A stretch of DNA of 64,000 nt from Psychrobacter coccoides (GTDB lineage: Bacteria > Pseudomonadota > Gammaproteobacteria > Pseudomonadales > Moraxellaceae), in NCBI RefSeq assembly GCF_017498085.1, contig NZ_JAGBKM010000011.1:35531-99530 (forward strand), read 5' to 3'. Each line of letters begins with the position of its first letter. Within the stretch, counting starts at the first letter, position 1. The position numbers and the translations under genes were made by a program. The notes beneath the pieces were generated by a model. That model saw nothing but the letters and a program-made list of their open reading frames with translations. It did no database searches and was not told the origin of the DNA. This document shows, piece by piece, positions 8,872 to 18,418 of the stretch.

Positions 8872-10314
8872 TTAGAGGGAGTTTGCTGATGATGATAAGC
8901 CGCTTTTCTCTTTTTTGATTAACCGTCTAGCGAAGTTACTAAAGCCTTCAATGATATGTTTGGTTTCATCACCCAGTTTTTTATGCACGCTCATCAAGTT
9001 GATAAAGCCGTGCGGCGCACCAAGCACGATGTGCGTCTTAACCTTAACCCCATGACTGTGCAACTGTTTGGCGTAAGCGAAGGCTTCGTCACGTAACACA
9101 TCTAGCTCTGCTGTCACCACATAAGTGGGACATACATGGTCGTTATTGCCAAACATTGGCGAGTTAAGAACATGCTGGCGGGGTAGAGGGCTATGGTCCA
9201 AACAAGCCGCATCAAATATCGCAACATCCTCATGCTCTAATAATAAACCTTCGCCATATAGCTCCCAACTCGGATAGTCATTCTCAACATCAGTGACTGG
9301 ATACAACAGCAGTTGTGCCAGCGGGGAAGGCAGCGCTTTTAATAGGTCAAAGGTTGTTTGACCATCAGCGCCCAAGTCAGCCCAAGCTTCTTCTGTTGGT
9401 GTACTCACCTGCTGCGCAATCAAAGTCGACAACCCACCTCCCGCACTATCGCCAGCTATGACAATACGATCGGGTGAGGCCCCAAGACTATGACAGTTTT
9501 TAACAACCCAACTATAAGCGTGGATACAGTCTCTTAATGCTGCTGGAGAGGGGTGCTCTGGTGCCAAGCGATAATCAACACTAACGATCGGCCAGCCTGT
9601 TTGGGCACAGACGCTGTGACAAAACTCATGATGCGTATCGACATCACCAATACAAAAACCGCCACCGTGAAAAAATAACATCACTATCTCATCAGGATTG
9701 TAGAGGCTGTCTGTAGTAGTACGCACGGTCTGATTGCGAAAGTCTACCTGCTCAGCACCTGCGTGATAACAACGCACTCTCATACTGCCGTTGTCAGCAT
9801 TGACAATGGTTTCATCTTGCCAGTTCACCTGCGATGGCTTTTTTTTGGACGCGCACTTTAGCGGGCTCAGATTATGTTTGATCGGAGAGGTCGCTTTTCG
9901 CCAAACTTGTGGCGACTGCATGGCCACGGCGTCAACAGCAAACTTTTTGCGCAGCTCGGCCATCTGTGATATTTGCAACGGTTTTTTTAGCTTACTATTG
10001 ACAGCGAGTATTAAGCGCAAATGGGCGTCAACGTGTAAGTACTGTTTGGAGGTTGGGCCATCTAAATATTCAATCAAGCTATTGAGTAATGGCGTAGGCA
10101 AGTGGCCTAAACTTTTCATCACATAATGCAAAGTGTGCTTCCGATAATCAGCGATAGGGCCGTAGTTATAGATCTTGTCTTTAATAGATTTCGCCTCATC
10201 GAGGTGACTTATCTCATCTGTATCATTTCTAAGGCGACCTAAAGCGGTCAGATCAAAAGCTTCCATTATTTTATTTAGCAGGGTGTTCAACGGTATTGCT
10301 GGTAAGTTAGACAT
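8872..10314 (-). CDS. HSL-family alpha/beta hydrolase (esterase/lipase)
   Basis: About 480 residues. The C-terminal 320 form a hormone-sensitive-lipase type hydrolase: the oxyanion motif FFHGGGFCIGD, the VDYRLAPEHPSPAAL segment, the nucleophile elbow GDSAGGGLS, and the late acid/His region (ELDVLRDEAFAYAKQL, APHGFINL). About 150 N-terminal residues form an extra helical region of unknown role. I chose the ATG at 10314, preceded by GAGAGG, rather than the ATG four codons earlier, which overlaps that site. Substrate is likely a small or medium acyl ester. There is a second, shorter HSL-type enzyme at 41291. Confidence 0.88.
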   Translation of the reverse strand: MSNLPAIPLNTLLNKIMEAFDLTALGRLRNDTDEISHLDEAKSIKDKIYNYGPIADYRKHTLHYVMKSLGHLPTPLLNSLIEYLDGPTSKQYLHVDAHLRLILAVNSKLKKPLQISQMAELRKKFAVDAVAMQSPQVWRKATSPIKHNLSPLKCASKKKPSQVNWQDETIVNADNGSMRVRCYHAGAEQVDFRNQTVRTTTDSLYNPDEIVMLFFHGGGFCIGDVDTHHEFCHSVCAQTGWPIVSVDYRLAPEHPSPAALRDCIHAYSWVVKNCHSLGASPDRIVIAGDSAGGGLSTLIAQQVSTPTEEAWADLGADGQTTFDLLKALPSPLAQLLLYPVTDVENDYPSWELYGEGLLLEHEDVAIFDAACLDHSPLPRQHVLNSPMFGNNDHVCPTYVVTAELDVLRDEAFAYAKQLHSHGVKVKTHIVLGAPHGFINLMSVHKKLGDETKHIIEGFSNFARRLIKKEKSGLSSSANSL

Positions 10315-10750
10315 AACACCTCTCATAAATTTTCATTGATAGCAGCCGTTATTTTCATTGTCAGCTATATTATTAGAAATGATAGTAAGACAATAAGTCA
10401 TAAGTTTGCGTATTATTTAGTAATCATTTAGATAGCGAAGGTAAAAAATCTGGAATAGGTAAGGTGTTCTTGTGTTTTTTGTTGTTGTATGTACACGTTG
10501 ACTGGTCTGAAACTTAGTATTGGTTAAAAATCGTACAGTATAATCATGCAACAAGAAAAATACCTGTGGTTTAGGCTTGAAATTCAGGCGCACTACCTTT
10601 ATCAATCAGCTATTAGCCAATGTAGTACTAAACCTCTGTCCTATTCAATCACTGTACTACATACATTGGCATCCAAAACAACTAAGTATCGATGAGATTG
10701 TTCAACAGATCCGAGATTCATAAGCGATTAAAATCAAAAAAGGAGTGACC
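10315..10750. other. Intergenic region between divergent esterase and grpE
   Basis: About 435 nt that must hold the promoters of the esterase (minus) and grpE (plus). A CTTGAAA at 10576-10582 resembles a sigma-32 -35 element, but no good -10 follows. The 62-codon frame at 10417-10605 has no recognisable content and I do not call it. Nothing else is recognised. Confidence 0.4.
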
Positions 10751-11356
10751 ATGAGCGAGCAAAATCCTAATCATGAGTATGACACAAAAAACCCAAAAGC
10801 AGCACAAAGCAACATTGAGAGTGAAGACAGTGTGTTAGCAGAAACGCTGGATGAGTTTGATCCACAAAATAACTCAGGCGAAGACGCAACGATCAAAAAT
10901 GAGATAGACATTGATGTTTTTGAGGCTCGTATTGCTGAGCTAGAAGGTGAGGTCAAACAAGCCCGTGAGACCACTGCTAGAGCGAATGCAGAAGCCTATA
11001 ATGCACAAAAACGCATGGAACAAGAGGCTGATAAGAGCAAAAAATTTGCGCTGCAAAAATTTGCCAAAGAATTGCTAGAAGTCGTCGATAACCTTGAGCG
11101 TGCCATTGAAAACGCTGACGAAAAAGACCCTGTTGCCGAAGGCGTCAAGCTAACACACAAAGCGCTATTAGATGTTTTAAATAAAAACGGTGTTGAGGTT
11201 ATCGATCCTCAAGATGAGAAATTTAACGCTGACTTTCATGAAGCGGTTGGAATCGATCCCGATGCGGAAGCAGACACGGTCGGTACAGTCTTGCAAAAAG
11301 GCTATAGCTTAAACGGTCGCTTACTGCGTCCCGCTATGGTTCGCGTCGGCCAATAA
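10751..11356 (+). CDS. grpE: Nucleotide exchange factor GrpE
   Basis: Co-chaperone that releases ADP from DnaK. The acidic N-terminal 55 residues are disordered. A long coiled coil follows (IAELEGEVKQARETTARANAEAYNAQKRM), then the C-terminal beta domain ending LQKGYSLNGRLLRPAMVRVGQ, the family signature. The ATG at 10751 has AGGAG five nt upstream (10741-10745); an in-frame GTG at 10745 overlaps that site and is unlikely. 201 residues, the usual size. It is followed on the same strand by dnaK after 326 nt. Confidence 0.96.
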   Translation: MSEQNPNHEYDTKNPKAAQSNIESEDSVLAETLDEFDPQNNSGEDATIKNEIDIDVFEARIAELEGEVKQARETTARANAEAYNAQKRMEQEADKSKKFALQKFAKELLEVVDNLERAIENADEKDPVAEGVKLTHKALLDVLNKNGVEVIDPQDEKFNADFHEAVGIDPDAEADTVGTVLQKGYSLNGRLLRPAMVRVGQ

Positions 11357-11682
11357 GGCAAGCTCATAAGCTTGGCTAACAAGTGAGATTAGCAAAGAAA
11401 ATAAGCGAATAAACCTTATTAAAAGTGAGGGTATTCACAAAAGTTCACACAAAAGCAGATTTTTGCGTTGATCTTGACTTGAAAAACCATAGGCTTAAAC
11501 CGATATAAAGCAACAAGTAACTGCTTGTAAACTGGTTAGATGAATCTATTGATATGAGTTTAAGAACATTGATATGAATTTTGAAAGCTCAGTTTTAAGG
11601 CGGATAGACAGTTTAGCCAGTGTGGCTGGCTAGTAAATAATACAAACATGAACCTATCAAAATAAATCTGGAGTAATGAATT
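11357..11682. other. grpE-dnaK spacer with long dnaK leader
   Basis: 326 nt. It contains the sigma-32-like promoter listed separately, leaving a predicted untranslated leader of about 170 nt before dnaK. The leader repeats TTGATATGA-type words (around 11549 and 11568) but shows no strong hairpin to me. Confidence 0.4.
11478..11506 (+). promoter_or_regulatory. Candidate sigma-32 heat-shock promoter of dnaK
   Basis: CTTGAAA (11478-11484), a 14-nt spacer, then ACCGATAT (11499-11506). The RpoH consensus is CTTGAAA with CCCCATNT at 13-15 nt. The -35 is perfect and the -10 matches at five of seven defined positions. Transcription would begin near 11513. Confidence 0.65.
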
Positions 11683-13623
11683 ATGGGTAAAGTTATTGGT
11701 ATTGATTTGGGTACAACCAACTCATGTGTTGCAGTAATGGAAGGCGATAGCGTTAAAATCATCGAAAACGCTGAAGGTACGCGTACCACACCTTCTATCG
11801 TCGCTTATAAAGATGGCGAGACACTGGTTGGCCAATCAGCCAAACGTCAAGCGGTCACCAACCCAAAAAATACACTTTTTGCAATTAAGCGTCTGATTGG
11901 TCGTCGTTTCGATGATAAAGTAGTACAAAAAGACATCGGCATGGTGCCATACAAAATTGCCAAAGCAGACAATGGTGATGCTTGGGTAGAAGTTAATGGC
12001 AAAAAGCTAGCGCCACCACAAGTTTCTGCTGAAATTCTAACAAAAATGAAAAAAACAGCAGAAGACTACCTAGGTGAAAGCGTCTCTGAAGCGGTAATCA
12101 CTGTACCCGCTTATTTTAATGACTCACAACGTCAAGCAACTAAAGATGCGGGTAAAATTGCCGGTCTTGATGTCAAACGTATTATTAACGAACCAACAGC
12201 CGCAGCGCTTGCTTATGGTATGGACAAAAAGCAAGGCGATAGCACAGTTGCTGTTTATGACTTAGGTGGTGGTACGTTTGATATCTCGATTATTGAAATC
12301 GCTGACGTTGATGGCGAGCAGCAGTTCGAAGTACTATCAACCAACGGTGATACTTTCCTAGGTGGTGAAGACTTTGACTCAGCGTTGATTGACTATCTGG
12401 TCGATGAATTCAAAAAAGAGCAAGACGTCAACCTAAAAGGCGACTCGCTTGCGATGCAGCGTCTAAAAGAAGCGGCCGAAAAAGCCAAGATAGAACTATC
12501 AAGTGCCCAAAGTACTGAAGTGAATTTGCCATACATCACTGCTGATAGCAGTGGTCCTAAGCATTTGGTGATTACCCTCAGTCGCTCTAAGCTTGAGAGC
12601 CTAACTGAAGATCTAGTACAACGTACTCTAGGCCCATGTAAGATCGCTCTAGAAGATGCTGGCCTTAAAAACGGCGATATCGATGACGTGATCTTAGTCG
12701 GTGGTCAGACGCGTATGCCACTGGTACAGAAAAAAGTACAAGAGTTCTTCGGTCAAGAGCCACGTAAAGACGTGAACCCTGATGAAGCTGTAGCAGCCGG
12801 TGCAGCCATTCAAGGTGCAGTACTGTCTGGCGACAAAACGGACGTACTACTACTTGACGTAACGCCATTGACACTAGGTATTGAGACAATGGGTGGGGTG
12901 ATGACGCCAATCATTGAGAAAAACACCATGATTCCAACCAAGAAATCACAGGTATTCTCAACGGCAGAAGACAACCAGCCGGCAGTAACGATTCAGGTTT
13001 ATCAAGGTGAGCGTAAAATCGCCAACCAAAACAAACAGCTTGGCCGCTTTGACTTAACGGATATTCCACCAGCACCACGTGGTATGCCACAAATCGAAGT
13101 CACCTTTGACATCAACGCTGACGGTATCATGAACATCTCAGCGACGGACAAAGGTACTGGTAAAGCACAGAGCATCCAGATCAAAGCAGACTCTGGTCTA
13201 TCGGATGAAGAAGTCGAGCAAATGGTACAAGACGCAGAAGCGAATGCCGCTGAAGACGAGAAATTCGCTAATCTAGCGCAAGTACGTAACGAAGCAGACG
13301 GCCGTATCCATGCGGTGCAAAAAGCACTAAAAGAAGCAGAAGATAAAGTCACTGAAGATGAAAAATCAACAGTAGAGACTGCCATCTCTGAGCTTGAAGC
13401 AGCGACTAAAGAAGATGATCACGATGACATCAAAGCTAAGCTTGAAGCGCTAGACAATGCTTTCTTACCAATCAGCCAGAAGATCTACGGTGAAGCTGGT
13501 GCAGGCGCTGAAGGTATGGATCCAAACCAGTTCCAACAAGGTGCGGATGCAGCCGATAATAGCCAAGCCGACGATGATGTGGTTGATGCTGAGTTTACTG
13601 AAGTTGATGAAGACAAAAAATAA
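11683..13623 (+). CDS. dnaK: Molecular chaperone DnaK (Hsp70)
   Basis: ATP-dependent cytosolic chaperone. 646 residues, the usual length. Seen: the N-terminal [17 protein letters not shown] phosphate-1 motif, [21 protein letters not shown], the [13 protein letters not shown] phosphate-2 motif, the adenosine motif [13 protein letters not shown], the interdomain linker [15 protein letters not shown], the substrate-binding beta domain and an acidic helical lid with a low-complexity tail ending FTEVDEDKK. The ATG has GGAG nine nt upstream. A strong terminator follows directly. dnaJ is not adjacent in this window, unlike in E. coli. Confidence 0.98.
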   Translation: MGKVIGIDLGTTNSCVAVMEGDSVKIIENAEGTRTTPSIVAYKDGETLVGQSAKRQAVTNPKNTLFAIKRLIGRRFDDKVVQKDIGMVPYKIAKADNGDAWVEVNGKKLAPPQVSAEILTKMKKTAEDYLGESVSEAVITVPAYFNDSQRQATKDAGKIAGLDVKRIINEPTAAALAYGMDKKQGDSTVAVYDLGGGTFDISIIEIADVDGEQQFEVLSTNGDTFLGGEDFDSALIDYLVDEFKKEQDVNLKGDSLAMQRLKEAAEKAKIELSSAQSTEVNLPYITADSSGPKHLVITLSRSKLESLTEDLVQRTLGPCKIALEDAGLKNGDIDDVILVGGQTRMPLVQKKVQEFFGQEPRKDVNPDEAVAAGAAIQGAVLSGDKTDVLLLDVTPLTLGIETMGGVMTPIIEKNTMIPTKKSQVFSTAEDNQPAVTIQVYQGERKIANQNKQLGRFDLTDIPPAPRGMPQIEVTFDINADGIMNISATDKGTGKAQSIQIKADSGLSDEEVEQMVQDAEANAAEDEKFANLAQVRNEADGRIHAVQKALKEAEDKVTEDEKSTVETAISELEAATKEDDHDDIKAKLEALDNAFLPISQKIYGEAGAGAEGMDPNQFQQGADAADNSQADDDVVDAEFTEVDEDKK

Positions 13624-13654
13624 GCACTAACTGCTGATTGTTGAACATCGTTAA

Positions 13655-13686
13655 GAAAAAGCGCACTCTACGGAGTGCGTTTTTTA
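13655..13686 (+). terminator. Rho-independent terminator of dnaK
   Basis: Stem CGCACTC (13662-13668), loop TACG, stem GAGTGCG (13673-13679), then six T. An A-run on the 5' side extends the stem. It lies about 40 nt after the stop codon. Confidence 0.9.
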
Positions 13687-13711
13687 TTGTGGTATCAAGA
13701 CGTATATATAA

Positions 13712-13750
13712 TCGATCTACTATAAAATAGATACCAGTAGCGCATTTAAA
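13712..13750. repeat. Partial copy of the flank of the dispersed palindromic repeat
   Basis: This segment shares ATAAAATAGATAC and the surrounding order (TCGAT..CTA...GCATT) with the left flank of the palindromic repeat at 33837-33946. The palindromic core itself is missing here. It lies in a 509-nt gap between dnaK and the outer-membrane gene. The remainder of the gap (13751-14132) is AT-rich and must carry the next promoter. Confidence 0.4.
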
Positions 13751-14132
13751 TCCATAACAGTTTTACATTCAGCTGACTATATTATAGCTGTACTCTTTTT
13801 ATTTAGGATTCACTATAGCTATATCTAGATATACAAGCATATTAACGCTGTCTTATCGTCTATTAAATATGTTTATTAAATGATAAAAGTGGACATAAAA
13901 TTAAAAACAAAGCCAGCAATGTAACAAGACATTTCATATCTCGACCTTTGTAACCCAGCAGCTGACATATGATTGCAAAACTTAACTGTCATGCTATTAA
14001 ACACTGACACAGTGATCGAAATACTTTGTTACTATATATGCATCGTTAGCAAACAAGGCGATGGGGCTACTTTTTATCAGTAGCAATAAATAAATAACTT
14101 GTTTGTCAAAAGTCTTTTTTAAGGAGATAATA

Positions 14133-14669
14133 ATGAAAACTTTACAAAAAACTCTATTAGCACTTGCTGTTGGTTCTTTAGTTAGCGTAGGCGCACAAGC
14201 AGCTGTCTCTTATGGTAGCGGTTATGTTGGTCAGCCTTATGTCGGTATCAAAGCGGGTCAGTTCGACTTAGATTATAGTGGTGCAGACAAGCCAACCGCT
14301 TATGGTGTCTATGCTGGTTACAACTTCGATCCTAACTTTGGTATGGAAGTCGAGTACTTAGGTTCAGATGACGCTGACTATAGAGGCGGCGATATTGACG
14401 CCAAGACTTATGGTGCATACGGTACTTACCGCTATATGTTCCCAAACACTGCACTATATGCCAAAGGTAAATTAGGTGTTGCCAGAACTGAAGTAAAAGC
14501 AACAGGTGCTGTTCCAGTCTCTTACAATGGCAAAGACAAAGATACTAGTTTAGCTGGTGGTGTTGGTCTAGGTTATGCAGTGAACTCAGATTTCAGTGTA
14601 GAAGCTGAATATGACAAGTTGGGTAGCGATGCAGATCTATGGACTGTTGGTGCACACTTAAAGTTCTAA
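14133..14669 (+). CDS. Small outer-membrane beta-barrel protein (OmpA/OmpW-like porin family)
   Basis: 178 residues: a Sec signal peptide (MKTLQKTLLALAVGSLVSVGAQA) and a mature domain of alternating amphipathic strands rich in Gly and Tyr (PYVGIKAGQFDLDY, AYGVYAGYNFDPNFGMEVEYLG, TYGAYGTYRYMF, LYAKGKLGVARTE, SLAGGVGLGYAVNSDFSVEAEYDKLG), ending in a terminal Phe (AHLKF) as needed for BAM recognition. About eight strands can be counted. AAGGAG at 14121-14126 supports the ATG at 14133 over an upstream in-frame GTG-type start. Ligand unknown. It has its own strong terminator, so it is probably monocistronic. Confidence 0.87.
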   Translation: MKTLQKTLLALAVGSLVSVGAQAAVSYGSGYVGQPYVGIKAGQFDLDYSGADKPTAYGVYAGYNFDPNFGMEVEYLGSDDADYRGGDIDAKTYGAYGTYRYMFPNTALYAKGKLGVARTEVKATGAVPVSYNGKDKDTSLAGGVGLGYAVNSDFSVEAEYDKLGSDADLWTVGAHLKF

Positions 14670-14700
14670 ATATCTAGTCAGTAACTTATTACCTATAAAA

Positions 14701-14729
14701 AACGATCGCTTAGGCGGTCGTTTTTTTTT
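14701..14729 (+). terminator. Rho-independent terminator of the outer-membrane protein gene
   Basis: Stem ACGATCGC (14702-14709), loop TTAG, stem GCGGTCGT (14714-14721), followed by a run of nine T. One G-T wobble pair. Confidence 0.92.
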
Positions 14730-14866
14730 GCTTATTATTCTATATAACTATTTGTTTTTCTATATATTGAGAACCATAACTTATAGTATATTATTGATTT
14801 TTAAGATAATATTAATAAAAAAATTATGCTACATTGGTAAGTAAGAATAAAAGAGAGGATGTAACC

Positions 14867-15481
14867 ATGATTGAGACTATCTATATGATCGAGCCGTGGC
14901 ACTGGCTGGTGTTAGGTCTGCTGCTCATGATTGCTGAGATGTTCATTCCAACCTTTGCTAGCCTATGGTTTGGTACTGCGGCGGTTATCGTTGCGGCTTT
15001 ATCTTGGCTGTTACCCGTACCTCTATTTATTCAAGTTATTATTTGGTTGGTCTTATCTGTGATATTTATGTTTGCTTGGGTCAAATATATCAAACCACTA
15101 TCGGTAGATCGTACCAAAGCTGGGTTAGGGGGGACAGTCATTATCGGTGAAACAGGTATGATCGTTGTCAAGCCGCAAGACGGTGTCTCTGGGCGTGTAC
15201 GCTTCAATGTGCCTATCGTGGGCGCTGATGAGTGGGATTGTCGTACCATCGACGATACTGTCGAGGTAGGTGATCGAGTGGTCGTGACTGACATTACCGG
15301 GAATGAGTTGGTCGTTGCGCCTACCAAACGTATTTCAGCACCTGTCGTTACTAATCGGCCCAATATCAATGATTTGAGATCCAGTGAAATCAATCGCCGT
15401 AAAGTTGAGCAAAGCAAGCTGAGCTTGAGTAAAGAAAACTTGGATAGAGCTCGCCTGAATAAGAAGTTTAATGATCGCTGA
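14867..15481 (+). CDS. NfeD-family membrane protein (partner of slipin)
   Basis: 204 residues of the short NfeD1b type. Two or three transmembrane segments fill residues 1-75 (HWLVLGLLLMIAEMFIPTF, SLWFGTAAVIVAALSWLLPV, VIIWLVLSVIFMFAWV). A soluble OB-fold domain follows (GGTVIIGETGMIVVKP, VGDRVVVTDITGNELVV), then a charged tail. GAGAGGA upstream supports ATG 14867. NfeD proteins are nearly always paired with a stomatin/slipin gene, as here, and are thought to work together in membrane microdomains; the exact role is unsettled. Confidence 0.88.
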   Translation: MIETIYMIEPWHWLVLGLLLMIAEMFIPTFASLWFGTAAVIVAALSWLLPVPLFIQVIIWLVLSVIFMFAWVKYIKPLSVDRTKAGLGGTVIIGETGMIVVKPQDGVSGRVRFNVPIVGADEWDCRTIDDTVEVGDRVVVTDITGNELVVAPTKRISAPVVTNRPNINDLRSSEINRRKVEQSKLSLSKENLDRARLNKKFNDR

Positions 15482-15601
15482 TGGATTAAAGCTGTGACCT
15501 GACATAACTTAATGCTGATATAGCATCATAAAGGCAGCTGACTGTACAACCAGACATACGATAGAATAATTAGGAAAAATAAATGGCTCAAGGAGAGCTT
15601 T

Positions 15602-16483
15602 ATGAATAGTGTGATAAATAGCATGAATGGCGTTAGTATCGTGATGTTGGTATTAGCAGCTCTAGTCGTCTTTACGGTGTATAAAGGGGTGTGTATCGTA
15701 CCACAAGGCTATAAATGGGTGGTTCAGCGACTGGGTAAGTATCAACAAACCCTAGAGCCTGGGTTTAGTATTATTATTCCTTTTATAGATAGAATCGCCT
15801 ATAAGGTCACGACTAAAGATATCGTCCTCGACATTCCCTCGCAAGAGGTGATTACTCGTGACAACGTGGTGATTATCGCCAACGCTGTTGCTTATATCAA
15901 TATTGTACGCCCTGATAAAGCGGTATATGGTATCGAGGATTATGAGTATGGTATTCGTAATTTGGTACAGACATCGTTACGTTCAATCATCGGTGAGATG
16001 GATTTAGATAATGCCTTATCTAGCCGTGATGAGATCAAAGCGCTACTCAAACAGGCCATCTCGGAGGATATCTCTGATTGGGGTATCACCCTAAAGACGG
16101 TAGAGATTCAAGACATCAATCCTTCTAATACCATGCAAGCATCGATGGAAGAGCAGGCAGCGGCAGAGCGTTTGCGTCGTGCTACCGTGACCCGTGCCGA
16201 TGGTCAAAAACAAGCCGCTATCTTAGAGGCAGATGGTCGACTAGAAGCCTCACGCCGAGATGCTGAAGCGCAAGTCGTACTGGCCAAGGGCTCAGAGGAA
16301 TCTATTCGCTTGATCACAGCGGCAATGGGCGATGAAGAGATGCCGATTGTCTATCTACTGGGTGAACAGTATATTAAGTCAATCCAGCATCTGTCTGAAT
16401 CTGATAATGCTAAGATGGTAGTATTGCCTGCGGACATCTTAAGTACGGTCAAAGGAATGGTAGGCGACAAGCTAAAAGTATAA
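15602..16483 (+). CDS. SPFH/Band 7 slipin (stomatin-like, QmcA-like)
   Basis: A 293-residue membrane scaffold protein: one N-terminal transmembrane helix (about residues 8-28), then the Band 7 domain (YKWVVQRLGKYQQTLEPGFSIIIPFIDRIAYKV, ITRDNVVIIANAVAYINI, ...SLRSIIGEMDLDNALSSRDEI) and a coiled-coil rich in Ala and Glu (about 180-230). AAGGAGAGC precedes the ATG at good distance. Gene order NfeD-slipin is the classical pair; the 120-nt gap is compatible with one transcript. A convergent terminator with hemN lies downstream. Confidence 0.9.
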   Translation: MNSVINSMNGVSIVMLVLAALVVFTVYKGVCIVPQGYKWVVQRLGKYQQTLEPGFSIIIPFIDRIAYKVTTKDIVLDIPSQEVITRDNVVIIANAVAYINIVRPDKAVYGIEDYEYGIRNLVQTSLRSIIGEMDLDNALSSRDEIKALLKQAISEDISDWGITLKTVEIQDINPSNTMQASMEEQAAAERLRRATVTRADGQKQAAILEADGRLEASRRDAEAQVVLAKGSEESIRLITAAMGDEEMPIVYLLGEQYIKSIQHLSESDNAKMVVLPADILSTVKGMVGDKLKV

Positions 16484-16533
16484 AAGATAAATAGAGTCAA
16501 TTCGAAATAAAATCAATACGTTTTTATTGTCAT

Positions 16534-16607
16534 GCTACTGGTACAAATTTTCCTTGCTTGCTGTGCGCTTCGCACTCCAAAGGCGGCACAAAACTTATCC
16601 CAGTAGC
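16534..16607. repeat. Dispersed palindromic repeat, copy A
   Basis: Outer arms GCTACTGG (16534-16541) and CCAGTAGC (16600-16607) are exact reverse complements, with further imperfect pairing inward (ACAAATTTT with AAAACTTAT). The core CCTTGCTTGCTG is shared with copies at 28387-28460 and 33875-33946. It lies between the slipin gene and the convergent terminator. Non-coding and about 74 bp. Confidence 0.7.
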
Positions 16608-16654
16608 ACGGTATCAGTTTTAAAATGTATCAACTATACATGTGTATCAAACAT

Positions 16655-16678
16655 AAAAGACCTCACTTGAGGTCTTTT
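16655..16678. terminator. Bidirectional terminator between slipin and hemN
   Basis: AAAAGACCTC (16655-16664), loop ACTT, GAGGTCTTTT (16669-16678), followed by T. The A/T-flanked perfect 10-bp stem can serve both converging genes. Confidence 0.9.
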
Positions 16679-16699
16679 TGTCTTTAGAGATTATGTGAC

Positions 16700-18223
16700 C
16701 TAAATCACTTTAGAAAAGCGGTTTTTGTGCTTTTTATCGAGGTATTCATCAAACACCATGGCCACGTTACGACCCAGCAGGCGACCTTTTGGCAACACAC
16801 GAATACCCGCTGCGTCCATATCGATGAGCTTATCTTTCTGCATGTCACCCAACTGCTCTATTTCTTCAATAAAGTAAGTAATGGCATCGATACCGAATTT
16901 TTGATTGACGTCTTTAAAGTCGATATAGTCGTGACAGAGCAGATTCATAATCACGTATTCACGCAAGCGATCTTTGATAGAGGTTTTGATCACTTTGACT
17001 GCAGGCATGACAGTAGGGTTACTTTGTGCCGCTTCTATATTGGCTTGATAAGCTTGTAAATCAGTATTGTTTTGTAGGATATAGCGGGTATTGGCATTGG
17101 CGATTTGACTAATAGAGGACACGCCAAAGCCTAACAGGTCACAATCGCCCATGATGGTATAGCCTTGAAAGTTACGATGCAACTTGCCTTCACGCTGTGC
17201 GACAGCCAGCTCATCATCAGGCTTGGCAAAGTGATCGATACCGATATACTGATAGCCCGCTTCGGTCAGTGTGTTGATGGTATTACCAAGCATTTTTAGT
17301 TTGTCTGCTGGACTTGGCAAGTCCTCGTCTTTGATTTGGCGTTGGGCTTTAAAGCGCTCTGGCAGGTGTGCATAGTTGAACACGGACAAGCGATCTGGTG
17401 ACATCTCAATAATGCGACGTACCGTTTTATCTAAAGTCACAGGCGTCTGATGCGGCAAACCATAAATCAGATCAAGATTGATAGAGTGAAAGCCCAAATC
17501 ACGTGCTTCATTGAGTACGTTTTCAATAAGCTCCGCTGAATGCACACGATTGACTGCGATTTGTACGGTCTCGTCTAAATCTTGTACCCCTAAGCTGACT
17601 CGGTTAAAACCAAGATTGCGTAGAGTCTTTAGGGTATTGTCACCCAGCTCACGTGGGTCGATTTCGATTGAGTAGTCGCCTTGGTCTTCAAGTAAAAACT
17701 CAAATTGAGTCTGCAAAAACCCCCACAGTTGTACCATCTCTTCATCACTTAAGAAGGTTGGCGTCCCGCCGCCTAAATGTAGCTGTTTAACCAGTGGTTT
17801 GCTGCTGCCTTCTGGTACAGCCAATAAGCGACGCTTATGCTGAACTTCTTTGATGAGGTATTGTAGATAGTCCCCTGAGTCGCTGTTCTTTTTGGTGATG
17901 ATTTTATTACAAGCGCAGTAGTAGCAGAGATGACGACAGAATGGAATGTGAAAATACAAGGATAGCGGTGCACGGGCTTCACGGTTTTGAAGGATGTCTG
18001 TTTCAAGCCCCTCTGGCATCGGTGAAAACTCTAAAGCGGTCGGATAGGAAGTGTAGCGTGGTCCTGAGCGGTTGTATTTATTGATAATCGCTTCATCAAA
18101 GCTCGGTAGCTGTTTGCTGGCTAGACTACCGCGAGTACTCGCATAAGGGTTGTTTGGCTCGACAACAGGACGGACAGTGGTGGGTTGCTGATCGTTGATC
18201 AGACTCTCTGAGTATTCAGTCAT
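16700..18223 (-). CDS. hemN: Oxygen-independent coproporphyrinogen III oxidase (radical SAM)
   Basis: Decarboxylates coproporphyrinogen III to protoporphyrinogen IX without oxygen in haem synthesis. 507 residues, slightly longer than the usual 455-460 because of a 40-residue N-terminal extension. Seen: GPRYTSYPTALEF, LYFHIPFCRHLCYYCAC with the radical-SAM Cys96-Cys100-Cys103 motif, QLHLGGGTPTFLS, and LDLIYGLPHQTP. It is a true HemN, not the HemW paralogue, because the YTSYPTA substrate-binding N terminus is present. I found no FNR-type palindrome upstream. The haem supply fits the nearby cytochrome operon but the genes are not linked. Confidence 0.95.
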   Translation of the reverse strand: MTEYSESLINDQQPTTVRPVVEPNNPYASTRGSLASKQLPSFDEAIINKYNRSGPRYTSYPTALEFSPMPEGLETDILQNREARAPLSLYFHIPFCRHLCYYCACNKIITKKNSDSGDYLQYLIKEVQHKRRLLAVPEGSSKPLVKQLHLGGGTPTFLSDEEMVQLWGFLQTQFEFLLEDQGDYSIEIDPRELGDNTLKTLRNLGFNRVSLGVQDLDETVQIAVNRVHSAELIENVLNEARDLGFHSINLDLIYGLPHQTPVTLDKTVRRIIEMSPDRLSVFNYAHLPERFKAQRQIKDEDLPSPADKLKMLGNTINTLTEAGYQYIGIDHFAKPDDELAVAQREGKLHRNFQGYTIMGDCDLLGFGVSSISQIANANTRYILQNNTDLQAYQANIEAAQSNPTVMPAVKVIKTSIKDRLREYVIMNLLCHDYIDFKDVNQKFGIDAITYFIEEIEQLGDMQKDKLIDMDAAGIRVLPKGRLLGRNVAMVFDEYLDKKHKNRFSKVI

Positions 18224-18418
18224 ACGGTACTCCTTATTTTACCCGCTTACTATTTCAAACGCCCATGAGATAAATAATACTAAGTACTTGTTATTGTTGG
18301 TATTAATATCTAAATATCGATCGTCTACTTGGTAGTAAGTCATGGTTGAATAGATAGTGTTTAGTATAGCAAATCCTTGTTGATATTGTGGTGGCTGGTG
18401 GGTTCTATAGAGTATTAT

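Noticed and set aside
10576..10603. Possible sigma-32 promoter of grpE
   Set aside because: CTTGAAA is perfect, but the -10 (CCTTTATC) matches the consensus poorly, so it is not called.
10417..10605. 62-codon minus-strand frame between the esterase and grpE
   Set aside because: AT-rich, no ribosome-binding site, no recognisable sequence; probably chance.
12665..13385. Minus-strand frames opposite dnaK
   Set aside because: Codon-bias shadows of a highly expressed gene; no independent support.
18224..18418. FNR/Anr box upstream of hemN
   Set aside because: I looked for TTGAT-N4-ATCAA because hemN is often anaerobically induced, and found no acceptable match.
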